Assembly (NCBI RefSeq): GCF_011008935.1
Contig: NZ_JAAIVJ010000003.1
Coordinates: 124,001 to 188,000, forward strand
Direction: 5' to 3'
Origin: Tabrizicola oligotrophica
Lineage (GTDB): Bacteria > Pseudomonadota > Alphaproteobacteria > Rhodobacterales > Rhodobacteraceae
DNA length: 64,000 bases
Positions 19,348-29,528 of this stretch are shown here, piece after piece. The translations under genes and the position numbers were made by a program. The notes beneath the pieces are model-generated. The model was not told the DNA's origin. It made no database searches and saw only the letters and a list, made by a program, of their open reading frames with translations. The first letter of the stretch is position 1; each line of letters opens with the position of its first letter.

Positions 19348-20111
19348 TTCGGGGGCATCCGGGTTGCAGCGTCAAGGCGGATCACCTCGCCGTTGAGCAT
19401 TGGATTTTCGGCGATGTGGCAGACCAGCGCGGCAAACTCCTCGGGCCGGCCAAGGCGGGGCGGGAATTGCGCGTGTTGCGCCAGTGCCGCCTGAACTTCG
19501 GGGGCGAAGCCCGTCACCATCGCCGTGCTGAAGATGCCCGGCGCGATGGCCATGACGCGGATGCCGCTGCGCGCCAGATCGCGGGCCATGGGCAGGGTCA
19601 GGCCGGCCACGCCCGCCTTGGAGGCGGCATAGGCCGCCTGCCCGATCTGTCCGTCCCAGGCGGCAATCGAGGCGGTGTTGACGATCACGCCGCGCTCACC
19701 ATCGCCGTCCAGCGGGTCCAGCGCCGCCATGGCCGCCGCTGACTGGCTGGCCACGTTGAAGGTGCCGATCAGGTTTATGCCGATCACCTTCGCGAACCCT
19801 GCCGGATCATGCGCGCCATCGCGCGAGACAGTGCGGATTGCGGGCGCGATGCCGGCGCAGTTGACACAGATCCGCTCTGGCCCGTTGGCCGCGCGCAGTT
19901 CGGCCAAGCCAGCGGCGACCGACGCCGGGTCGGACACATCGCAGCGCGCAAAGCTGCCGCCAAGATCGGCCGCGACCGCCCATCCGGCCGTCTCGTCCCT
20001 GTCGAGAATGCCGGTCCGCACCCCCCGGGCGGCCAGGGCCTGCGCAACGGCCAGCCCCAGCCCCGAGGCCCCGCCGGTAATCACGGCGGACATGTCCTTG
20101 CCCAGTTTCAT
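19344..20111 (-). CDS. SDR 3-hydroxyacyl-CoA dehydrogenase (HSD10-like)
   Basis: 255 residues. The NAD-binding motif TGGASGLG is at 12-19, with catalytic Ser148, Tyr161 and Lys165 (YAASK). It resembles the type-2 3-hydroxyacyl-CoA / 2-methyl-3-hydroxybutyryl-CoA dehydrogenases (HSD17B10 type), which oxidise the isoleucine-derived hydroxyacyl-CoA. Position between an acyl-CoA dehydrogenase and the BCKDH genes supports that role. The start at 20111 overlaps the preceding stop by 4 nt. Confidence 0.88.
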   Translation of the reverse strand: MKLGKDMSAVITGGASGLGLAVAQALAARGVRTGILDRDETAGWAVAADLGGSFARCDVSDPASVAAGLAELRAANGPERICVNCAGIAPAIRTVSRDGAHDPAGFAKVIGINLIGTFNVASQSAAAMAALDPLDGDGERGVIVNTASIAAWDGQIGQAAYAASKAGVAGLTLPMARDLARSGIRVMAIAPGIFSTAMVTGFAPEVQAALAQHAQFPPRLGRPEEFAALVCHIAENPMLNGEVIRLDAATRMPPK

Positions 20112-21259
20112 GGCCTTTTCCCCCCAAGCAGCTCGCGGGATATGTTGATGCGCTGGACGTCCGAGGTGCCCTCGTAGATCTGGCAGACCCGCACATCGCG
20201 GTAGAGGCGCTCCAGCGGGAAATCCTCCAGATAGCCGTAGCCGCCCAGCGTCTGGATCGCGTCCGAAACCACGCGCTCGGCCATCTGGCTGGCGAACAGC
20301 TTGGCGATGGAGGCCTCGCGCAGGCACGGTGCGCCGGCATCCTTGCGCCGGGCCGCGTTCAGCACCAGTTGCCGCGCGGCTTCGACCTGCGTGTCCATGT
20401 CGGCCAGTCGAAAAGCCACGGCCTGATGATCGGCTATCGGTTTGCCAAAGGCCCTGCGCCCCTTGGCATAGGCCACCGCCACCTCCAGCGCCGCCTGCGC
20501 CATGCCGACCGATTGCGCGGCAATGCCGATGCGCCCGACCTCCAGTGACGACAGCGCGATGGCAAGGCCCTGCCCTTCAGCGCCGATGCGGTGGTTGTCA
20601 GACAGGCGCAGCCTGTCGAAGGTCAGCGCGCAGGTATCCGAGGCGCGCTGGCCCATTTTCCGTTCGGGCGCGGCGACCGACAATCCGGGACTGCCGGCGG
20701 GAACGTAAAAGGCGGTGATGCCCTTCTTCCCAGCCTCCGGATCGGTGACGGCAAAGGTGATGAGGCCACCGCAGATCCGGGCCGAGGTGATGAACTGCTT
20801 GGCGCCGTCCAGGACATAGCCCTCGCCCGCGCGCCGGGCGCGACTGCGGATCGCGGCGGCATCGGTGCCGGCCTGCGCCTCGGTCAGGGCAAAAGCGCCG
20901 ATGAACGCGCCCCGCGCCGCAGGGTGCAGCCAGAGCCGCTGCTGGTCCGGCGAGGCGTAGCGCGACAGGATGGCGCAGAACGGGGCGTTGTGAACCGACA
21001 TCATCGTCGACACCGCGCCATCGCCGCCCGCCACCTCCATCAGCGCCAGCGCGTAAGAGACGTAATCGGCGCCGATGCCGCCCTGACCTTCCGGCACGGT
21101 CATGCCCAGAAACCCGAGCGCCGCCATTTCGGCAATCAGCTCCGGTTCGATCTCGCCCGCCCTTGCCCGCGCCGCGGCCCCCGGCGCCAGCCGGCCTTGG
21201 GCAAAGCTGCGGGCAGTGTCGCGGATCATCACCTGTTCGTCGGTCAGGATCAGGTTCAT
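20108..21259 (-). CDS. Short/branched-chain acyl-CoA dehydrogenase
   Basis: 383 residues; an FAD enzyme that forms the alpha-beta double bond of acyl-CoA. The catalytic Glu is E363 in YEGTSDVQR, and FALTEAQAGTDAA, the FAD-binding FITSA and the AFGKPIADHQ segment are present. With BCKDH in the same operon the likely substrate is 2-methylbutyryl-CoA or isobutyryl-CoA. It is one base from the thiolase stop. Confidence 0.9.
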   Translation of the reverse strand: MNLILTDEQVMIRDTARSFAQGRLAPGAAARARAGEIEPELIAEMAALGFLGMTVPEGQGGIGADYVSYALALMEVAGGDGAVSTMMSVHNAPFCAILSRYASPDQQRLWLHPAARGAFIGAFALTEAQAGTDAAAIRSRARRAGEGYVLDGAKQFITSARICGGLITFAVTDPEAGKKGITAFYVPAGSPGLSVAAPERKMGQRASDTCALTFDRLRLSDNHRIGAEGQGLAIALSSLEVGRIGIAAQSVGMAQAALEVAVAYAKGRRAFGKPIADHQAVAFRLADMDTQVEAARQLVLNAARRKDAGAPCLREASIAKLFASQMAERVVSDAIQTLGGYGYLEDFPLERLYRDVRVCQIYEGTSDVQRINISRELLGGKRP

Positions 21260-21260
21260 C

Positions 21261-22439
21261 TCAGTCCCTCGCGATGGCGATGGACAGCGCCTCGCCGCCG
21301 CCGATGCAGATCGAGGCGATGCCGCGCTTCAGCCCGCGGTCTTCCAGGGCATGCAAGAGCGTCACCACGATCCGCGCCCCCGAAGCGCCGATCGGATGGC
21401 CCAGCGCGCAGGCTCCGCCATTGACGTTCACCCGGTCCTCGGGCAGCGCAAGCTCGCGCACGAAGGCAAGCGCGACGACGGCAAAGGCTTCGTTCACCTC
21501 CCACAGGTCCACATCGCCTGCCTGCCAGCCCAGCCGGTCCAGAAGCTTGCGTGTGGCGGCGACCGGCGCGGTCGAGAACCAGGCCGGTTCCTGTGCATGG
21601 CCCGCCGCGCCGATGATCCAGGCGCGCGGCGCAAGCCCCTGCGCGCGCAGGGCCTCGCCCGAGGCCAGCACCAGCGCCGCCGCGCCGTCCGAAATCGACG
21701 AGGAACTGGCGGCGGTCACGGTGCCGTCAGCGCGGAAGGCGGGCTTCAGCAGCGGGATTTTGGCGGGCTGCGCAAGACCGGGCTGTTCATCCGCCGCCAC
21801 CACCACCGCCCCCTTGCGCCCGGTCACGGTGACGGGCGCAATCTCGCGCGCGAAGGCGCCGCGGCCCTGCGCATCGAGCGCGCGTTCCAGCGAGCGGATG
21901 GCCCAGGCATCCTGCTCGGCGCGGGTGAAGCCGAAAGTTCCGGCGCAAAGCTCGGCGAACTGGCCCATCAGCGCGCCCTTGTCATAGGCGTCCTCCAACC
22001 CGTCAAAGAACATGTGGTCGATCAGCCGCCCATGCCCCAGCCGCTGCCCCCGGCGCGAGTTGGGGATCAGGTGCGGCGCATTGGTCATGCTTTCCATGCC
22101 GCCGGCCAGCATCACCCGCGCCTCGCCGGCACGGATGCGCAGCGCCGCGTCAAGGATAGCCCGCATCCCCGAGCCGCAGACCTTGCTGATCGTGGTGCAG
22201 GGAATGGAGTGCGGCAGGCCCGCCCGCAGCACGGCCTGTCGCGCCGGAGCCTGACCAACGCCCGCCCCCAGCACCAGCCCGAACAGCGCCTCGTCAATCC
22301 GCTCGGGCGCAAGCCCCGCCTGCGCAACCGCGGCCCGCACTGCGACCGCGCCAAGATCCGGGGCAGCCAGATCGCTGAACGCACCCTGAAACGCCCCGAT
22401 GGGCGTGCGCTGTGCCGATACGATTGCGACCGGTTCCAT
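21261..22439 (-). CDS. Acetyl-CoA C-acyltransferase (thiolase)
   Basis: 392 residues. Nucleophile Cys88 (SKVCGSG), the NEAFAV motif, His in GGACALGHPIGASGAR and the second cysteine in SICIGGGEA are all present, giving a complete degradative thiolase. It is the first gene of the bkd operon and would cleave 2-methylacetoacetyl-CoA to acetyl-CoA and propionyl-CoA. The start MEPVAIVSAQRTPIG at 22439 fits the family. Confidence 0.92.
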   Translation of the reverse strand: MEPVAIVSAQRTPIGAFQGAFSDLAAPDLGAVAVRAAVAQAGLAPERIDEALFGLVLGAGVGQAPARQAVLRAGLPHSIPCTTISKVCGSGMRAILDAALRIRAGEARVMLAGGMESMTNAPHLIPNSRRGQRLGHGRLIDHMFFDGLEDAYDKGALMGQFAELCAGTFGFTRAEQDAWAIRSLERALDAQGRGAFAREIAPVTVTGRKGAVVVAADEQPGLAQPAKIPLLKPAFRADGTVTAASSSSISDGAAALVLASGEALRAQGLAPRAWIIGAAGHAQEPAWFSTAPVAATRKLLDRLGWQAGDVDLWEVNEAFAVVALAFVRELALPEDRVNVNGGACALGHPIGASGARIVVTLLHALEDRGLKRGIASICIGGGEALSIAIARD

Positions 22440-22565
22440 GACCGACCCTCCCCTGCAGTCTGCGTCGGGCGGATTGCCCTGCGCTGCCTCCAGTCTACAG
22501 CCGTTTGCCGGCATGGGTCTCCTTCAGCTCTTGCCATCGGAGGCAATCTGAGCATGATTCAGCCA

Positions 22566-22581
22566 ATAATTTCGCCATTAT
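22566..22581. promoter_or_regulatory. ATAAT-N6-ATTAT palindrome in the bkd/lrp divergent region
   Basis: A short AT-rich inverted repeat 10 bases upstream of the Lrp-family start and about 127 bases upstream of the thiolase start. It stands out in GC-rich surroundings and is of the type bound by Lrp/AsnC proteins. Candidate autoregulatory operator only. Confidence 0.4.
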
Positions 22582-22591
22582 CGGGTGTGGC

Positions 22592-23053
22592 ATGCTTGAT
22601 CTGGACGAGACCGATCTTCGGATTCTCCGCGCAATGCAAGGTGACGGCAATCTGTCGGTCACCGAGATTGCCTCCCGTGCGGGGCTGTCGCAGTCACCCT
22701 GCTCGCGCCGAATCGCCCGCTTGCAGGAACAGGGGGTGATCCGGGGCAAACAGACGGTTCTTGATGCCAGAAAGCTTGGGTTCGACACGCTGATCATCCT
22801 GCGCATCAAACTGCAGGGGCACGAGCGCGGTCAGCTCGAAGCCTTCAAGAAAGCGGTGCGGGAGATCCCCGAAATCCAGATCGCGCTGCTGGTGTTGGGC
22901 GATTTCGACTTCTATCTTCGGGTCATCGTGCGCGATGTCGACCACTACCAGCAACTGCTGCAAAACAAGCTGGTCTCGTTGCCCGGCGTGCGCGAGATGC
23001 AAAGCTCCGTCATCCTTGAGGTGGTCAAGGATTCAAAGACCCTGCCGATCTGA
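22592..23053 (+). CDS. Lrp/AsnC-family transcriptional regulator (bkd-linked)
   Basis: 153 residues. N-terminal winged HTH (LDETDLRILRAMQ, then VTEIASRAGLSQSPCSRRI) and a C-terminal RAM effector domain (LGFDTLIILRIKLQGH through VLGDFDFYLRVIV). It is divergent from the thiolase-bkd operon, the arrangement of BkdR in pseudomonads, so it probably responds to branched-chain amino acids. The ATG at 22592 is where the family begins; the 29 codons upstream in frame are not homologous-looking. Confidence 0.92.
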   Translation: MLDLDETDLRILRAMQGDGNLSVTEIASRAGLSQSPCSRRIARLQEQGVIRGKQTVLDARKLGFDTLIILRIKLQGHERGQLEAFKKAVREIPEIQIALLVLGDFDFYLRVIVRDVDHYQQLLQNKLVSLPGVREMQSSVILEVVKDSKTLPI

Positions 23054-23102
23054 AGCCCATGTCCGACCTGCGGCGCCGGTCGCAGTGTTTCGGGGCCTGA
23101 AC

Positions 23103-23885
23103 TCAACCCCAGGGCGGAGGTCGCTTGTCAAGGAAGGCCTGAATTCCCAGCCTCGCCTCCTCAGCTTCCCAGATGTCGGCCAGGCGCGTGATGCTGTCGT
23201 CGATCACGCTGGCGTCGATCCGGGGGCCAAGAGAGCGGGCAAGAGACTTGGCGGCCGCAACTGCGCCGGGGGCGGTGGCGAGATAGGGTGCGACCTCGGC
23301 CTCGATGGCGGCATCCAGATCGGCCGCATCGACGACGCGGGACACAAGACCAAGTGTCTCTGCCTCATCCGCCTCGAAGACCCGTGCCGACATGAAGACA
23401 CGCCGCGCCCGGCCCTCGCCCATGCGGGCCAGCACATAGGGGCCGATGGTCGCGGGAATGATGCCCAGCCGGGTTTCCGAGAAACAGAACTTGGTGCCGC
23501 GCGCCGCGACCGCAACATCACAGACGCAGGCCATGCCAACGCCACCACCAAAAGCCCCGCCGTGCAGCCGGCCGATCAAGGGCACGGGCAGGGTGTTCAG
23601 CGCCTGCAGCATTTCGGCCAGTTTGCGTGCTTCGACCAGACGCTGCGGGCGGTCGGCCTCGATCTGCGCCTTCATCCAGGCAAGATCGCCGCCGGCGCAA
23701 AAGGTGGACCCTGCGCCCGACAGCACGACGGCGCGAGTGCCGCGTTCCTCTGCCATTCTGCGGGCGAATTCGGTCAGCTCCGCAATCATGGCAGCGGACA
23801 GCACGTTGCGGCGGTCGGGCGTGTTCAGTGTGACATGCACCACGCCGCGAGGGTCGCGACGAACATCAAGCGTTTGCCAGGTCAT
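23103..23885 (-). CDS. liuC: Methylglutaconyl-CoA hydratase LiuC (crotonase family)
   Basis: 260 residues. The crotonase oxyanion segments are visible: GAGSTFCAGGDLAWMK and LIGRLHGGAFGGGVGMAC, with Glu of SETRLGIIPATIGPYV as catalytic base. The MK after GGDLAW and the position at the end of liuABDEC favour methylglutaconyl-CoA hydratase over a general enoyl-CoA hydratase. Overlaps liuE by 4 nt. Confidence 0.9.
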   Translation of the reverse strand: MTWQTLDVRRDPRGVVHVTLNTPDRRNVLSAAMIAELTEFARRMAEERGTRAVVLSGAGSTFCAGGDLAWMKAQIEADRPQRLVEARKLAEMLQALNTLPVPLIGRLHGGAFGGGVGMACVCDVAVAARGTKFCFSETRLGIIPATIGPYVLARMGEGRARRVFMSARVFEADEAETLGLVSRVVDAADLDAAIEAEVAPYLATAPGAVAAAKSLARSLGPRIDASVIDDSITRLADIWEAEEARLGIQAFLDKRPPPWG

Positions 23886-24742
23886 GTCGGGTTCCTCAAT
23901 CTATGGGCAAATTCGCCGGCCCGGGCCAGCCGGTCAAGGTCAAGCCCGGTCTCGAAGCCCGCGGCATGAAGCATCGCCGCCACGGCTTCGGTGGCGACAT
24001 TGCCCTTGGCGCCGGGCGCAAAGGGACACCCACCGAGACCGCCGACCGAACTGTCGAATACCCGCAGGCCCCGATCCAGACTGACCGCGATATTGTCCAG
24101 CGCCCGGCCGCGCGTGTCGTGGTAGTGCCCCGCCAGCCGACCCGCCGGAATCCGCGCCAGAACCGCGTCCAGCATCCGGCCGATCGTCTCGGGTGTGCCG
24201 GCGCCGATCGTGTCACCCAGACTGACCTGATAGCAGCCCATCCTGACCAGCGCTTCGGCCACTTCGGCCACCGCCTCGGGGCCGACTGGGCCGTCATAGG
24301 GGCAATCGGTAACGCAGGACACATAGCCGCGCACCGGGATCATCGCGGTGCGGGCGCTTTGCAGGACAGGCCGGAACCGGTCCAGACTTTCGGCGATCGA
24401 GCAGTTGATGTTCCGCTGCGAAAACCCTTCCGAGGCCGAAGCAAAGACCGCCACCTCATCCGCCCCGGCCTCCAGCGCCCGTTCGAAGCCCTGAAGGTTG
24501 GGGGTCAGCGCAGCATAGATCACGCCGGGCTTGCGGCGGATACCCGCAAGCACCGCGGCGGCATCGGCCATCTGCGGCACCCATTTCGGGCTGACGAAGC
24601 TTGTCACCTCGATATAGGAAAAGCCGCAGTCGGAAAGCTGATCGACAAGGCGGATCTTGTCGGCGGTGTCGATCTGGCGCGCTTCGTTCTGCAACCCGTC
24701 GCGCGGGCCCATTTCGTAAAGCGTGACCGCCTCAGGCATCAT
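23882..24742 (-). CDS. liuE: Hydroxymethylglutaryl-CoA lyase LiuE
   Basis: 286 residues; splits HMG-CoA to acetyl-CoA and acetoacetate, the last step of leucine breakdown. PRDGLQNE near the N-terminus carries the catalytic Arg/Asp, YIEVTSFVSPKWVPQ follows, and the conserved cysteine loop is GGLGGCPFAPGAKGN. Two consecutive ATGs (24742 and 24739) are possible; both overlap the liuD stop by a few bases. Confidence 0.94.
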   Translation of the reverse strand: MMPEAVTLYEMGPRDGLQNEARQIDTADKIRLVDQLSDCGFSYIEVTSFVSPKWVPQMADAAAVLAGIRRKPGVIYAALTPNLQGFERALEAGADEVAVFASASEGFSQRNINCSIAESLDRFRPVLQSARTAMIPVRGYVSCVTDCPYDGPVGPEAVAEVAEALVRMGCYQVSLGDTIGAGTPETIGRMLDAVLARIPAGRLAGHYHDTRGRALDNIAVSLDRGLRVFDSSVGGLGGCPFAPGAKGNVATEAVAAMLHAAGFETGLDLDRLARAGEFAHRLRNPT

Positions 24743-26735
24743 CCGTCTCCAGTTGCACCAGCATCGTGCCGTCGCTCACCTGATCGCCCTCGGCCACCAG
24801 CACCTCGCGCACGGTGGCATCGCGCGGGGCGGTCAGGATATGCTCCATCTTCATCGCCTCCAGCACCAGAAGCGGCGTGCCCTTCGTCACTTTCGTCCCG
24901 GCACGGGTGCGCAGCGATGAGACCAGCCCGGGCATCGGTGCGATGACCGCAAGGCCGCCGTCGTGGTCATGCGCGGCCACCTGCAACGGATCGACCGGGG
25001 TGAAGTCATGCTTGTGCCCATGCAAAAACAGGCTGATCCGCTCCGGGGCGATCACCACATGCGCCGAGGCCTGGTGGCCATCGCTGGCAAAGCGCAGTGC
25101 GCCGCCGCGGTGGTCCAGCAGGTCAAGCGTGACCGCAAGATCAGGGCCGGTTACCCGGAAATGCCGCGGGCCAAGGTGCTGCACCCGCAGGCCAAGAGCG
25201 TGGCCCTTGTAGTCCAGCGTCACATGCGCCTCGGCCTGTCCCCAGCCGCGCCAGCCGGTCAGCCGGTCCCAGGGGTCGAGGGTCGCAGCCGGGTCAAGCA
25301 GGTGCAACGCTGCAAGCGCCGCCAGCGCCGGTGCCTCGGCGGGCATGGCGGGCCGTTCGGTCAGCCGCGGCAGGTCGCGGGCGATCAGGCCGGTATCGAC
25401 ATGGCCGGCGGCAAAGCCGTCGTGCCGGGCAAGCGCGGCGAGAAACTCGACATTGGTGGTGCAGCCGGCAATCCGGCAGGCGTCCAGCGTCGTGGCCAAC
25501 TGGCGCAGTGCCGCCGCGCGATCCGGTCCGTGGACGATGACCTTGGCGATCATCGGGTCATACCACGGCGAGATATCATCCCCTTGCCGCACACCCGCAT
25601 CAATGCGCACCGGCCCGCGGGCAAAGCTGGTCGCCGCCGGAAAGCCGAGATGGGTCAGCCGGCCGATGGCGGGCAGGAACCCCTTGTCGACATCTTCGGC
25701 ATAAAGCCGGGCCTCGAAGGCATGGCCGGTGATCGCCAGATCCTCTTGCCGGAAGGGCAGCACCTCGCCCGCCGCCACGCGCAGTTGCAGCTCGACGAAA
25801 TCAAGACCGGTGATCGCCTCGGACACCGGGTGTTCAACCTGAAGCCGGGTATTCATCTCCATGAACCAGAACCCGTCGGCGCGCGGCGGTCCGGCCCCGT
25901 CGACGATGAATTCCACCGTTCCGGCCCCTTGATAGCCGATGGCGCGCGCCGCCTCGACTGCCGCCCGACCCATCGCAGCGCGCACCTCGGCGGGCATGCC
26001 GGGGGCGGGAGCCTCTTCGATCACCTTCTGGTGGCGGCGTTGCAGGCTGCAATCGCGTTCAAACAGATGGACGACATTGCCATGCGTATCGCCAAAGACC
26101 TGAATCTCGATGTGCCGGGGCTGGGTGATGTATTTCTCGACCAGACAGGCCGGGTCGCCGAAGCTGGCCTGTGCCTCGCGCGCCGCACTTTCAAGCGCCT
26201 GTGCAAAATCGGCCGGGTCCGTGACCAGCCGCATGCCCTTGCCGCCGCCCCCTGCCCGGGCCTTGATCAGCACCGGATAGCCGATGGCCGCGGCCTCGAC
26301 GGCCAGCAGCGCGGGCTCTTGCCGTTCGCCGTGATAACCGGGAACCACTGGCACACCCGCGCTTTGCATCAGCGCCTTGGCGGCATCCTTCAGACCCATG
26401 GCGCGGATGGCGCTGGCGGGCGGGCCGATGAAAACCAGACCGGCAGCCTGAACCGCCTCGACGAAACCGGGATTTTCCGACAGGAAGCCATAGCCGGGAT
26501 GGATCGCCTGCGCCCCCGTCCGCAGCGCGGCGGCGATGATCCGGTCGCCGCGCAGATAGCTGTCGGCCACCGCCGCCGGGCCGATATGCACCGCCTCGTC
26601 CGCCATGGCGACATGCAGCGCGCCCGCATCGGCGTCGGAATGGACGGCCACCGTGGCAATGCCCAGACGCCGGGCGGTGGTGATGACACGGGCGGCAATC
26701 TCGCCCCGGTTCGCAATCAGGATCTTGGTGAACAT
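24732..26735 (-). CDS. liuD: Methylcrotonyl-CoA carboxylase biotin-containing subunit
   Basis: 667 residues. Biotin carboxylase domain at 1-~450 (ILIANRGEIAARV, the ATP-grasp GGGGKGMR loop, EMNTRLQVEHPV). The C-terminal biotinyl domain has EAMKMEH as the attachment site. A distinctive BT linker lies between. Works with LiuB to carboxylate 3-methylcrotonyl-CoA. It starts 10 bases after the liuB stop. Confidence 0.95.
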   Translation of the reverse strand: MFTKILIANRGEIAARVITTARRLGIATVAVHSDADAGALHVAMADEAVHIGPAAVADSYLRGDRIIAAALRTGAQAIHPGYGFLSENPGFVEAVQAAGLVFIGPPASAIRAMGLKDAAKALMQSAGVPVVPGYHGERQEPALLAVEAAAIGYPVLIKARAGGGGKGMRLVTDPADFAQALESAAREAQASFGDPACLVEKYITQPRHIEIQVFGDTHGNVVHLFERDCSLQRRHQKVIEEAPAPGMPAEVRAAMGRAAVEAARAIGYQGAGTVEFIVDGAGPPRADGFWFMEMNTRLQVEHPVSEAITGLDFVELQLRVAAGEVLPFRQEDLAITGHAFEARLYAEDVDKGFLPAIGRLTHLGFPAATSFARGPVRIDAGVRQGDDISPWYDPMIAKVIVHGPDRAAALRQLATTLDACRIAGCTTNVEFLAALARHDGFAAGHVDTGLIARDLPRLTERPAMPAEAPALAALAALHLLDPAATLDPWDRLTGWRGWGQAEAHVTLDYKGHALGLRVQHLGPRHFRVTGPDLAVTLDLLDHRGGALRFASDGHQASAHVVIAPERISLFLHGHKHDFTPVDPLQVAAHDHDGGLAVIAPMPGLVSSLRTRAGTKVTKGTPLLVLEAMKMEHILTAPRDATVREVLVAEGDQVSDGTMLVQLETDDA

Positions 26736-26745
26736 GGCGCGGGCC

Positions 26746-28353
26746 TCACATGCGGAACACGCCGAAGCGCGTCTCTGGGATCGGGGCGTTCAGTGTGGCC
26801 GACAGCGACAGGGCCAGCACCTGGCGGGTCTGGCGCGGGTCGATGATGCCGTCATCCCAAAGCCGGGCCGAGGCATAAAGCGGGTGCGACTGGCGGTCGA
26901 ACATCTCGATCGTCGGGCGCTTGAACTCGGCCTCCTCCTCGGCCGACCATGTGCCGCCCTTGCGCTCGATCCCGTCGCGGCGGACGGTGGCCAGAACTCC
27001 GGCCGCCTGTTCGCCCCCCATCACCGAAATCCGGCTCATCGGCCAGGTCCACAGAAAGCGCGGGCCATAGGCACGGCCGCACATGCCGTAATTGCCCGCC
27101 CCGAACGATCCGCCGACAATCAGGGTGATCTTCGGCACCTGCGTCGTGGCGACCGCGGTGACAAGCTTCGCCCCGTCCTTGGCAATGCCGCGGTTTTCCG
27201 CCGTGCGCCCCACCATGAAGCCCGAGATGTTCTGCAAAAACACCAAGGGGATACCGCGCTGCGAACACAGCTCGACGAAATGCGTGGCCTTCAACGCGCT
27301 TTCCGAAAAGATCACCCCGTTGTTGCCGATGATGCCCACTGGCATGCCCATGACATGCGCAAAGCCGCAGACGATGGTGGTGCCATAGCGCGGCTTGAAT
27401 TCGTCAAAACGCGAGCCGTCAACGGTGCGGGCGATCACCTCGCGGATGTCGTAGGGGGTTTTCAGTTCCGCCGGCACAATGCCCATGATCTCGTCCGGGT
27501 CATAGGCCGGGTCTTCCGGCGCCTGCAGAGCAAGGCCGGGCCGCTTTTGCCGGTTGAGGCCCGCCACCGCCCGCCGGGCCAGCGCGAGCGCGTGGATGTC
27601 GTCATTGGCCAGCAGGTCGGCCACGCCCGACAGCCGGGTATGCACCTCGCCGCCGCCCAGATCTTCGGCCGAGACCACCTCGCCCGTGGCCGCCCGCACC
27701 AGCGGCGGTCCGGCCAGAAAGATCGTGCCCTGCCCCTTCACGATGATCGTCACATCCGACATCGCCGGAACATAGGCGCCGCCCGCCGTGCAGGAGCCCA
27801 TCACCACGGCAATCTGCGCAATGCCCTGCGCCGACATGTTGGCCTGATTGAAGAAGATGCGGCCGAAATGCTCGCGGTCAGGGAAAACCTCGTCCTGATT
27901 GGGCAGGTTGGCGCCGCCGCTGTCCACCAGATAGACGCAGGGCAGCCGGTTCTCGGCAGCAATCTCCTGCGCGCGCAGGTGTTTTTTCACCGTCATCGGG
28001 AAATAGGTGCCGCCCTTCACGGTGGCATCGTTGCACAGGATCATCACTTCCTGGCCCTCAACCCGCCCGATCCCGGCAATCAGGCCCGCCGAGGGGCTGG
28101 CGCTGTCATACATCGCGTGGGCGGCAAACAGGCCAACCTCCAGAAACGGCGAGCCCGGGTCCAGAAGCCGGTCGATCCGCTCGCGCGGCAAAAGCTTGCC
28201 CCGGCTTTGGTGCAGCGCGCGGGCCTTGTCGCCGCCCCCCGCCAACGCCAGCCCGGCAGCGGCTGTCACGGTGTCGAAGGCGGCCATGTTGGCGGCCAGA
28301 TTGGCGCGGAAAGTCTCGCTGCGCGGCGAGATGTGCGAAGTCAGGAGAGTCAT
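26746..28353 (-). CDS. liuB: Methylcrotonyl-CoA carboxylase carboxyltransferase subunit
   Basis: 535 residues with N- and C-terminal crotonase-like carboxyltransferase domains. [17 protein letters not shown] and the oxyanion segment [14 protein letters not shown] mark the N domain; [16 protein letters not shown] and [11 protein letters not shown] mark the C domain. These match MccB rather than PccB. Overlaps the liuA stop (ATGA). Confidence 0.95.
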   Translation of the reverse strand: MTLLTSHISPRSETFRANLAANMAAFDTVTAAAGLALAGGGDKARALHQSRGKLLPRERIDRLLDPGSPFLEVGLFAAHAMYDSASPSAGLIAGIGRVEGQEVMILCNDATVKGGTYFPMTVKKHLRAQEIAAENRLPCVYLVDSGGANLPNQDEVFPDREHFGRIFFNQANMSAQGIAQIAVVMGSCTAGGAYVPAMSDVTIIVKGQGTIFLAGPPLVRAATGEVVSAEDLGGGEVHTRLSGVADLLANDDIHALALARRAVAGLNRQKRPGLALQAPEDPAYDPDEIMGIVPAELKTPYDIREVIARTVDGSRFDEFKPRYGTTIVCGFAHVMGMPVGIIGNNGVIFSESALKATHFVELCSQRGIPLVFLQNISGFMVGRTAENRGIAKDGAKLVTAVATTQVPKITLIVGGSFGAGNYGMCGRAYGPRFLWTWPMSRISVMGGEQAAGVLATVRRDGIERKGGTWSAEEEAEFKRPTIEMFDRQSHPLYASARLWDDGIIDPRQTRQVLALSLSATLNAPIPETRFGVFRM

Positions 28354-29516
28354 GCCGTCATTGCCCCCATAAGCTCGCGCCCGATCAGCATGCGGCGGAT
28401 TTCGCTGGTGCCGGCGCCGATCTCCATCAGCTTTGCATCGCGGAACAGGCGGGCAACCGGGCTGTCATTCAGGAACCCCGCGCCCCCCATGGCCTGCACC
28501 GCCTGATGCGCGACCACCATCGCCTCTTCCGAGGCGTAAAGCACGCAGGCCGCCGCATCGGCGCGCGTCACCTGTCCGCGGTCGCAGGCACGGGCCACCT
28601 CATAGACATAGGCGCGGGCTGAATTCAGCTTGGTGTAGATGTCGGCGATCTTGCCCTGCATCAGCTGGAACTGCCCGATGCTTTGTCCGAATTGCTTGCG
28701 GCTGACCATGTAGGGCATGATCTCGTCCAGACAGGCCGCCATGATGCCGGTGCCGATGCCCGACAGCACCACCCTTTCGTAATCCAGCCCCGACATCAGC
28801 ACGCGCACGCCCTTGCCTTCGGACCCCAGCACGTTTTCCGCCGGCACCTCGACATTGTCGAAGATCAACTCCGCCGTGTTCGAGCCGCGCATCCCCAGCT
28901 TGTCGAAATGCATCGACGTGCTGAACCCCTGCATGGTCTTTTCGACGATGAAGGCGGTGATGCCCTTGGACCCGGCCTGCGGATCGGTCTTGGCATAGAC
29001 CACCAGCACATCGGCATCCGGTCCGTTGGTGATCCAGTATTTCGTGCCGTTCAGCACATAGGCGTCGCCATTGCGATCAGCCCTGAGCGTCATCGACACC
29101 ACATCCGACCCGGCCCCCGCCTCGGACATGGCCAGCGCGCCGACCTGGGTGCCGGCAATCAGGCCCGGCAGGTATTTCCTGCGCTGCGCCGGGGTGCCGT
29201 TCAGCTTGATCTGGTTGACGCACAGGTTCGAATGCGCGCCATAGCTCAGCGCCACCGAGGCCGAGGCACGGGCGATTTCCTCGACTGCGATGACATGGGC
29301 AAGATAGCCCATCCCCGCCCCGCCATATTCCTCGGGCACGGTGATGCCCAAAAGGCCAAGGCCGCCCATCTCGGCCCAAAGTTCGGCCGGAAAGGCATTT
29401 TGCCGGTCGACCGCGGCGGCCATCGGCTTGACCCGGTCTTGCGCCCAGCGATGCACCATGTCGCGCAGCGCGTTCACCTCTTCGCCGAGATCGAAGCTCA
29501 TCGAGTGCAGAAACAT
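28350..29516 (-). CDS. liuA: Isovaleryl-CoA dehydrogenase
   Basis: 388 residues. [14 protein letters not shown], the [17 protein letters not shown] segment and [17 protein letters not shown] are typical of isovaleryl-CoA dehydrogenase. In this enzyme the catalytic Glu lies in the LDYER helix, and the usual C-terminal catalytic position reads GAGTSEIRR, as expected. It is only 12 bases downstream of the indolepyruvate oxidoreductase stop, so the two may share a transcript. Confidence 0.95.
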   Translation of the reverse strand: MFLHSMSFDLGEEVNALRDMVHRWAQDRVKPMAAAVDRQNAFPAELWAEMGGLGLLGITVPEEYGGAGMGYLAHVIAVEEIARASASVALSYGAHSNLCVNQIKLNGTPAQRRKYLPGLIAGTQVGALAMSEAGAGSDVVSMTLRADRNGDAYVLNGTKYWITNGPDADVLVVYAKTDPQAGSKGITAFIVEKTMQGFSTSMHFDKLGMRGSNTAELIFDNVEVPAENVLGSEGKGVRVLMSGLDYERVVLSGIGTGIMAACLDEIMPYMVSRKQFGQSIGQFQLMQGKIADIYTKLNSARAYVYEVARACDRGQVTRADAAACVLYASEEAMVVAHQAVQAMGGAGFLNDSPVARLFRDAKLMEIGAGTSEIRRMLIGRELMGAMTA

Positions 29517-29528
29517 GCCCTTCCCTCC